From Jiangellales bacterium (GTDB taxonomy: Bacteria > Actinomycetota > Actinomycetes > Jiangellales > Jiangellaceae): DNA of 64,000 bases. Made by a program: the position numbers and the translations under genes. The notes beneath the pieces were generated by a model, which worked only from the letters and a program-made list of their open reading frames with translations, made no database searches and was not told where the DNA came from. Of the stretch, positions 51,932 to 64,000 are shown one piece after another; position 1 is the stretch's first letter, and every line of letters starts with the position of its first letter. The stretch lies in assembly GCA_030447955.1 (NCBI GenBank), contig JAUJNY010000001.1, positions 401,381 through 465,380 of the forward strand, in the 5' to 3' direction.

Positions 51932-52663
51932 GTGAAGCGCAGCAAGTCCTACCGCGCAGCGGCGGAGATGATCGACCGGCAACGCCTCTACTCACCGCTC
52001 GAGGCGGTCCGGTTAGCCAAGCAGAGCAGTACGGGGCGACGGTTCGACCCGACCGTTGAGGTCGCCCTGCGGCTCGGGGTCGACCCGCGCAAGGCCGACC
52101 AGATGGTCCGCGGCACCGTCAACCTGCCCAACGGCACCGGCAAGACCGCCCGCGTTCTTGTCTTCGCCTCGGGCGCCAAGGCCGAGGAGGCAGCGGCCGC
52201 GGGAGCCGACATCGTCGGTGCCGACGAGCTCATCCAGGAGGTCCAGGGCGGCCGGCTCGACTTCGACGCCGTGGTCGCCACCCCCGACCTCATGGGCAAG
52301 GTCGGACGCCTCGGCCGGGTCCTCGGCCCGCGTGGCCTCATGCCCAACCCCAAGACGGGGACGGTGACCATGGACGTCGCCAAGGCAGTCGGGGACATCA
52401 AGGGCGGCAAGATCGAGTTCCGCACCGATCGGCACGCCAACCTCCACCTCATCATCGGCAAGGCGAGCTTTCCCGAGCAGGCGCTGGTGGAGAACTACGC
52501 CGCCGCCATCGACGAGGTGGTTCGGCTCAAGCCGGCGGCGGCCAAGGGGCGCTACGTCCGCAAGGTCACGCTGACGACGACCACGGGCCCGGGCATCCCC
52601 GTCGACCCGGCCAAGACGCGCAACTTGCTCGCCGCGGAGGCCATGGCCGGGGTGTCAGCCTGA
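51932..52663 (+). CDS. rplA: 50S ribosomal protein L1
   Basis: L1 binds 23S rRNA at the E-site stalk and can repress its own operon in other bacteria. The 243-residue product from GTG 51932 begins [16 protein letters not shown] and has [46 protein letters not shown] and [19 protein letters not shown]. The frame is open from 51836, but GCAGGGAGCAGC precedes the GTG and the conserved start lies there. Confidence 0.97.
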   Translation: MKRSKSYRAAAEMIDRQRLYSPLEAVRLAKQSSTGRRFDPTVEVALRLGVDPRKADQMVRGTVNLPNGTGKTARVLVFASGAKAEEAAAAGADIVGADELIQEVQGGRLDFDAVVATPDLMGKVGRLGRVLGPRGLMPNPKTGTVTMDVAKAVGDIKGGKIEFRTDRHANLHLIIGKASFPEQALVENYAAAIDEVVRLKPAAAKGRYVRKVTLTTTTGPGIPVDPAKTRNLLAAEAMAGVSA

Positions 52664-52757
52664 CGCCCCTGCTGGGCCCCGTAGCCGCCGCGCCGCGACG
52701 GCCCGGGGCGTAGCGTGGTGGCACCAGTACCGGTTTCGAGTCCCAACGGGGGTAGCT

Positions 52758-53678
52758 GTGCGTCGCCGACTTGTCGCTGTTGTCGTGGGATGCGCCCTTG
52801 GCCTGACCGCGTGCAGCGGTGCCGGGGACGATCCGGCTGAGCTGGCGTCGACCAGTGAGGGTCCGGGCAGCGACGAGACCACAGCTGCGGCTTCCACGTT
52901 GACACCTGGCCCCACTGCCACGGCGCTCGAGACCTCCACACCCACGAGCGCGATCACCGGCTCGGCCGCCGGCTCCGTCAGCGGCGAGGAGCTCACCAGC
53001 CGGCTCGTGGCTGCCGCGGAGGCGGATGGATCGGCGACCGGCGACTTCTCCCTCCAGGTGTCCGGGCAGGAGATCACGGGGGAGGCGGAGTTCACGCTGG
53101 AACCGTTCGCCATCGACGCGGTCTTCTCCGGCCTGCCCAACCTCGGTGGCGACGGAGGCATCCGGGTGGTGCTCGTCGACGACACCGCCTACCTCGACCT
53201 CGGGGGAGGGATCCCGCTGCCGGCGGGCAAGCAGTGGGTATCGGTCGACAGCGGCGACGACAGCCCTGGGGCGCAGGCCTTCCGACCCATCCTTGACTCC
53301 CTGGGACAGGGCTTCGACCCGCGCGAGTCCTTCCGGATCATCGAAGCCGCCGTGATATGGAGCAACGAGGGCAGCGACGAGGTAGATGGGGTCGAGACGA
53401 CGCGGTACACCGCCGCCGCCGACGTCCGTCGCCTCATCGAGCTGTCGACCGGCGTCGACCGTGAAGGAGCGCAGCTGCTCGCGCAACAGGGTGTACGCAA
53501 GATCCCGCTCACCGTCTGGGTCGACGGGACGGACCTGCTGCGCAAGATCGACTTCAGCGTCGACAGCCAGGCCGGAGCACTCGAGGCGCAGACGACGTAC
53601 GACTGGTCGGCGGAGGTATCGGTCGAGGCTCCACCTGCAGATGCGGTCGTGTCCGTCTCGCGGCTGGGCGGCGGCTGA
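52758..53678 (+). CDS. lipoprotein of the LppX/LprAFG type
   Basis: The 306-residue product has a lipobox signal (VVVGCALGLTAC, Cys19), so it is anchored to the outer face of the membrane. After a Ser/Thr/Ala-rich linker, the ~190-residue domain (VSGQEITGEAEFTLEPFAIDAVF; VVLVDDTAYLDLGGGIPLPAG; TRYTAAADVRRLIELS) resembles LppX/LprG-type lipid-binding folds. These are known in mycobacteria to shuttle lipids; here only the fold is supported. It sits between rplA and rplJ, an unusual spot, and has its own GTG start and no partner nearby. Confidence 0.75.
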   Translation: MRRRLVAVVVGCALGLTACSGAGDDPAELASTSEGPGSDETTAAASTLTPGPTATALETSTPTSAITGSAAGSVSGEELTSRLVAAAEADGSATGDFSLQVSGQEITGEAEFTLEPFAIDAVFSGLPNLGGDGGIRVVLVDDTAYLDLGGGIPLPAGKQWVSVDSGDDSPGAQAFRPILDSLGQGFDPRESFRIIEAAVIWSNEGSDEVDGVETTRYTAAADVRRLIELSTGVDREGAQLLAQQGVRKIPLTVWVDGTDLLRKIDFSVDSQAGALEAQTTYDWSAEVSVEAPPADAVVSVSRLGGG

Positions 53679-53686
53679 GCGCCGAG

Positions 53687-53715
53687 TTGGCGGCGGGCGA
53701 CACAAGCCGTACCCT
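53687..53715 (+). promoter_or_regulatory. rplJ-rplL promoter
   Basis: TTGGCG (53687-53692), a 17-nt spacer and TACCCT (53710-53715) would start transcription near 53722, at the beginning of the L10 leader. Confidence 0.65.
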
Positions 53716-53721
53716 GGCCAA

Positions 53722-53900
53722 AGCCAAAGACCGCCGGTCGTCACCTGACCTCAGGGTGACCGAAGGCTCCGCAACAGCGGGCGGCCCGCGCAGGTGCATG
53801 CGAGTCAACTCGCGCGCTCCCCGTACCGGAGCCGCGATCAGGACGCCGCGGCCTGCGCCGGGGCGTTTCGTCGTTTCGGGGCTTGCCTGAGCCGGCGCCC
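53722..53900 (+). ncRNA. L10 (rplJ) leader
   Basis: The 195-bp region before rplJ begins CCAAAGACCGCCGGTCGTCA, the type of start seen in actinobacterial L10 leaders, and contains pairing segments (CACCTGA/TCAGGGTG; GGCTCCG/CGGAGCC). The leader is known to be bound by the L10-(L12)4 complex to repress translation. The fold was judged by eye. Confidence 0.6.
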
Positions 53901-53916
53901 ACGCGGGAGGAGCCCC

Positions 53917-54591
53917 ATGGCGAGGCCGGACAAGGCGGGCACAGTCGCCGAGCTTGCGGAGGAGTTCCGCGGCTCGAGCGCGGTGGTGCTGACCGAGTAC
54001 CGCGGGCTCAGCGTCAAGCAGCTGACCGAGCTGCGGCGCGCGCTCGGCCAGAGCGCCTCGTACGCCATTGTCAAGAACACCCTCACCAAGATCGCGGCCC
54101 AGGAGGCCGGTGTTCAGGGCCTCGACGCCCACCTCGTCGGACCGTCGGCGATCGCCTTCGTCAAGGGCGACCCGGTCGAGGCAGCCAAGGGGCTGCGTGA
54201 CTTTGCTCGCGGCAACCCTCGACTGGTTATCAAGGGCGCTGTCGTCGACGGCCGCCCGCTGAGCGCTGCGGACATCGGCAAGCTTGCTGACCTGGAGTCC
54301 CGGGAGGTGCTGCTGGCCAAGCTGGCCGGCGCGATGACCGCCTCGCTGTCCCAGGCCGCGGCGCTGTTCGCCGCCCCGCTCGGGCAGGCGGTCCGCCTGG
54401 TCGAGGCGCTGCGTCAGCAGGCGCAGGACGTTCCGCCGGCCGAGGCCGCTGCGCCGGCCGAGGCCGCTGCGCCGACCGAGTCCGCCGCTGCGCCCACCGA
54501 GGCGGCGGCGCCGCCCGACGACGCGCCGACGGCTCCGGTCTCCATGGCCCCATCCGAAGAATCCGCGCCGGCCGAGAACCCCGGCGGCTGA
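53917..54591 (+). CDS. rplJ: 50S ribosomal protein L10 with Ala/Pro/Glu-rich tail
   Basis: L10 forms the base of the L12 stalk. From ATG 53917 the product has 224 residues. The N-terminal ~130 residues are canonical ([36 protein letters not shown]-like [15 protein letters not shown]), and the C-terminal helix binding L12 follows ([20 protein letters not shown]). Then about 50 residues are Ala/Pro/Glu-rich imperfect repeats ([15 protein letters not shown]) ending NPGG. Most L10 proteins lack this. GGGAGGAGCCCC precedes the ATG; the frame is open from 53794 but those residues lie in the leader. Confidence 0.95.
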   Translation: MARPDKAGTVAELAEEFRGSSAVVLTEYRGLSVKQLTELRRALGQSASYAIVKNTLTKIAAQEAGVQGLDAHLVGPSAIAFVKGDPVEAAKGLRDFARGNPRLVIKGAVVDGRPLSAADIGKLADLESREVLLAKLAGAMTASLSQAAALFAAPLGQAVRLVEALRQQAQDVPPAEAAAPAEAAAPTESAAAPTEAAAPPDDAPTAPVSMAPSEESAPAENPGG

Positions 54592-54650
54592 CCGCATCCC
54601 CCCGACGTCGTAGCCGAGAGCCGAATTCGTAGCCGAGAGGAAAGACCACC

Positions 54651-55040
54651 ATGGCGAAGCTGAGCACCGACGAGCTGCTCGACGCGTTCAAGGAGATGAC
54701 GCTGATCGAGCTGTCGGAGTTCGTCAAGCAGTTCGAGGACACCTTCGGCGTCACCGCCGCCGCGCCGGTCGCCATGGCCGCCGCCGGTGCGGCCGCGCCG
54801 GGAGCACCGGCGGAGGCTGAGGAGGAGCAGGACGAGTTCGACGTCGTCCTCGAGGCGGCGGGAGACAAGAAGATCCAGGTCATCAAGGAGGTCCGTGCCC
54901 TCACCAGCCTCGGGCTGAAGGAGGCCAAGGACCTCGTCGACGGCGCGCCGAAGCCCGTCCTGGAGAAGGTCGCCAAGGACGCAGCGGACAAGGCGCGGGA
55001 GCAGCTCGAGGGCGCCGGCGCCACCGTGACCGTTAAGTAG
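54651..55040 (+). CDS. rplL: 50S ribosomal protein L7/L12
   Basis: L12 recruits translation GTPases. The 129-residue product has the N-terminal dimer helix ([25 protein letters not shown]), an Ala-rich hinge and the C-terminal [21 protein letters not shown] and [24 protein letters not shown] precedes the ATG. It forms one transcript with rplJ. Confidence 0.97.
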   Translation: MAKLSTDELLDAFKEMTLIELSEFVKQFEDTFGVTAAAPVAMAAAGAAAPGAPAEAEEEQDEFDVVLEAAGDKKIQVIKEVRALTSLGLKEAKDLVDGAPKPVLEKVAKDAADKAREQLEGAGATVTVK

Positions 55041-55053
55041 GGCGGTGAAGGAG

Positions 55054-55092
55054 CAACTCCTCGCTCGCCCCTGGGGGCGGGCGAGCGAGTTG
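55054..55092 (+). terminator. rplL-rpoB attenuator/terminator hairpin
   Basis: CTCGCTCGCCC (55060-55070) pairs with GGGCGAGCGAG (55079-55089), and the CAA/TTG ends extend the stem across a 3-nt bulge. The hairpin lies 14 bp after rplL, the site where other bacteria attenuate readthrough into rpoBC. Confidence 0.75.
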
Positions 55093-55110
55093 CGTACGTA
55101 GGGCGACCGC

Positions 55111-55139
55111 TCGACAGCAGCGGGCGCGCCGGCTAGACT
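55111..55139 (+). promoter_or_regulatory. rpoB promoter
   Basis: TCGACA (55111-55116), a 17-nt spacer and TAGACT (55134-55139) form the best sigma-70-type promoter in the window. It lies just after the rplL hairpin and about 100 bp before the rpoB start. Confidence 0.75.
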
Positions 55140-55234
55140 ACCTCGTTGCGCTGCCCCCCTCCATGACCCGTGCTGGACACGGACGGTTCGGCATGCGCGC
55201 AGACGTTCGACCGCGAGCCTCGGAAGGACCCCTG

Positions 55235-58731
<3,497 letters not shown>

Positions 58732-58777
58732 ACCACCCCCGAAAATTTCCAAGCGAGTGCGCTGAGAGAAGGACATC

Positions 58778-62692
<3,915 letters not shown>

Positions 62693-62720
62693 GGCGCTGC
62701 GCCGGCCCAGGTCATCGGCT

Positions 62721-62750
62721 TTGACCGAGCCTGCGGCCGGCGGGTAGCCT
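62721..62750 (+). promoter_or_regulatory. promoter of the rpsL-rpsG-fusA operon
   Basis: TTGACC (62721-62726), an 18-nt spacer and TAGCCT (62745-62750) lie in the 288-bp gap after rpoC. The remaining leader to 62980 has no gene I can support. Confidence 0.6.
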
Positions 62751-62980
62751 CGACCCTTGTGCCCGGGGGCTACCGGGCCCTCAGGCGTGACCCCGCGGCT
62801 TCGGCCGCCACCGTAGCGACCGGCTGAGCGCCGGAAGGTGCGGGCGACTCCAATCCACCGCGCGTGCAGTGGCCGGGTCGAGGGACCGCACGACACGCCC
62901 GACCACGGGGGCCAGTAGCCAGCGAGGCAGTGCACCGACGAGAGCGCAGTACCCGACCGCACCCAACCGCGGAGTGACGA

Positions 62981-63354
<374 letters not shown>

Positions 63355-63355
<1 letters not shown>

Positions 63356-63825
63356 TGCCCCGCAAGGGCCCCGCTCCGCGACGACCGGTCATCGTGGACC
63401 CGGTCTACCCCTCCCCGCTGGTCACCTCGCTGGTCAACAAGGTCCTCCGCGATGGGAAGCGGTCGGTCGCGCAGACCATCGTGTACGGCGCACTCGAGGG
63501 CTGCCGGGCCAAGACCGGCAGCGACCCGGTGATCACGCTCAAGCGCGCACTGGACAACGTCAAGCCGACACTCGAGGTCCGCAGCCGCCGGGTCGGCGGC
63601 GCGACCTACCAGGTGCCGGTGGAGGTGCGCGCCAGCCGCTCCACCACGCTCGCGCTGCGCTGGCTGGTCGGTTACGCGCGCCAGCGCCGGGAGAAGACGA
63701 TGACTGAGCGGCTGATGAACGAGCTGCTCGATGCCTCCAACGGCCTTGGCGCGGCGGTCAAGCGTCGCGAGGACACCCACAAGATGGCCGAGTCCAACAA
63801 GGCTTTCGCGCACTACCGCTGGTGA
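63355..63825 (+). CDS. rpsG: 30S ribosomal protein S7
   Basis: S7 nucleates assembly of the 30S head. The 156-residue product has [62 protein letters not shown] and [26 protein letters not shown]. It begins at ATG 63355; the frame is open across rpsL but that is a shadow. Confidence 0.97.
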
Positions 63826-63938
63826 GCCCCAGACCCGCCAGCGCGCAGCGCCGCGGCGTACCCGCCGGCTATCCCTGATCACCGCCTGACGACCACCGAC
63901 GACTCCGCCCGACGACCCGAGGAAGCGACATCCCCGCA

Positions 63939-64000
63939 ATGGCGACCGACCTGCGTGCCGTCGACCTGGCCAAGGTCCGCAACATCGGGATCATGGCGCA
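63939..64000 (+). CDS. fusA: elongation factor G, first codons only
   Basis: The last 62 bp encode ATDLRAVDLAKVRNIGIMA, the typical start of EF-G before its P-loop. The gene runs off the right edge. GAGGAAGC lies 9-16 nt before ATG 63939. It follows rpsG by 113 bp, as in the str operon. Confidence 0.93.
   Translation, partial: MATDLRAVDLAKVRNIGIMA

Noticed and set aside
62781-62966. Leftward 61-residue hydrophobic open frame in the rpsL leader
   Set aside because: Some hydrophobic character and an in-frame TTG start, but no family resemblance and it would be antisense to the str-operon leader; support is too thin to call a gene.

Overview
The window is chromosomal DNA of a high-GC actinobacterium. 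The evidence is the strong G/C bias at third codon positions, frequent GTG/TTG starts, 4-bp ATGA/GTGA gene overlaps, -10 boxes of the TANNNT type, and a gene order known from Streptomyces and relatives: men genes, nuoA-N, korAB, htpX, yajQ, rpmG, a MaoC pair, murB, add, aspC, trnW-secE-nusG-rplK-rplA, rplJ-rplL, rpoB-rpoC, rpsL-rpsG-fusA. The MaoC pair beside rpmG recalls mycobacterial hadAB, but no hadC-like third gene follows. I cannot place the organism below class level.

Region 1 (1-8624) makes menaquinone: menE (partial) and menB leftward, menC-menD rightward, menF leftward, menG rightward, then a geranylgeranyl-reductase-family gene (menJ-like) that leads into the respiratory operon. 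A dehydrogenase-like gene with two compensating 1-base indels lies between menD and menF. Upstream of menJ is an 18-bp near-consensus Rex operator, which would tie the men-tail/nuo transcription unit to the NADH/NAD+ ratio. Region 2 (8715-25741) is a complete 14-gene nuoA-N operon for proton-pumping NADH:menaquinone oxidoreductase, ending with a polyprenyl diphosphate synthase for the quinone side chain. Enzyme, quinone ring and quinone tail are therefore encoded almost contiguously.

Region 3 (25824-43882) is the accessory part: a RarD-type transporter, a LuxR-type STAND ATPase regulator, small secreted proteins, a truncated inositol-phosphate synthase remnant, korAB (2-oxoacid:ferredoxin oxidoreductase), a secreted SpoIVB/S55-like protein, htpX, and a leftward run of SARP/AfsR-type regulator, secreted LDG-repeat protein and secreted barrel-like protein. 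Two small secreted proteins with the same cysteine/glycine pattern (similar, by my reading, to allene-oxide-cyclase/dirigent barrels) each lie close to one of the two giant regulators. This arrangement is the best candidate here for an undescribed system. A decayed ~87-bp copy of part of yajQ lies about 1.4 kb from the intact gene.

Region 4 (43944-64000) is conserved housekeeping: yajQ, four tRNA genes (Tyr, Thr, Met, Trp), rpmG, a small membrane protein, two MaoC dehydratase subunits, murB, add, aspC, secE, nusG, ribosomal protein genes with an L10 leader, a lipoprotein, rpoB, rpoC, rpsL, rpsG and the first codons of fusA.

Two window-wide properties matter for users. First, several essential or conserved genes (rpoB, korA twice, korB twice, the dehydrogenase twice) are broken by single-base indels, mostly in G or C runs. 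This looks like sequencing or assembly error rather than biology, and reading frames should be repaired before use. Second, many conserved proteins carry in-frame tandem-repeat or Ala/Pro/Asp/Glu-rich insertions (MenD, MenJ, NuoE, NusG, L10), a real sequence-level pattern. No CRISPR array, insertion sequence, integrase, prophage or replication origin was seen.
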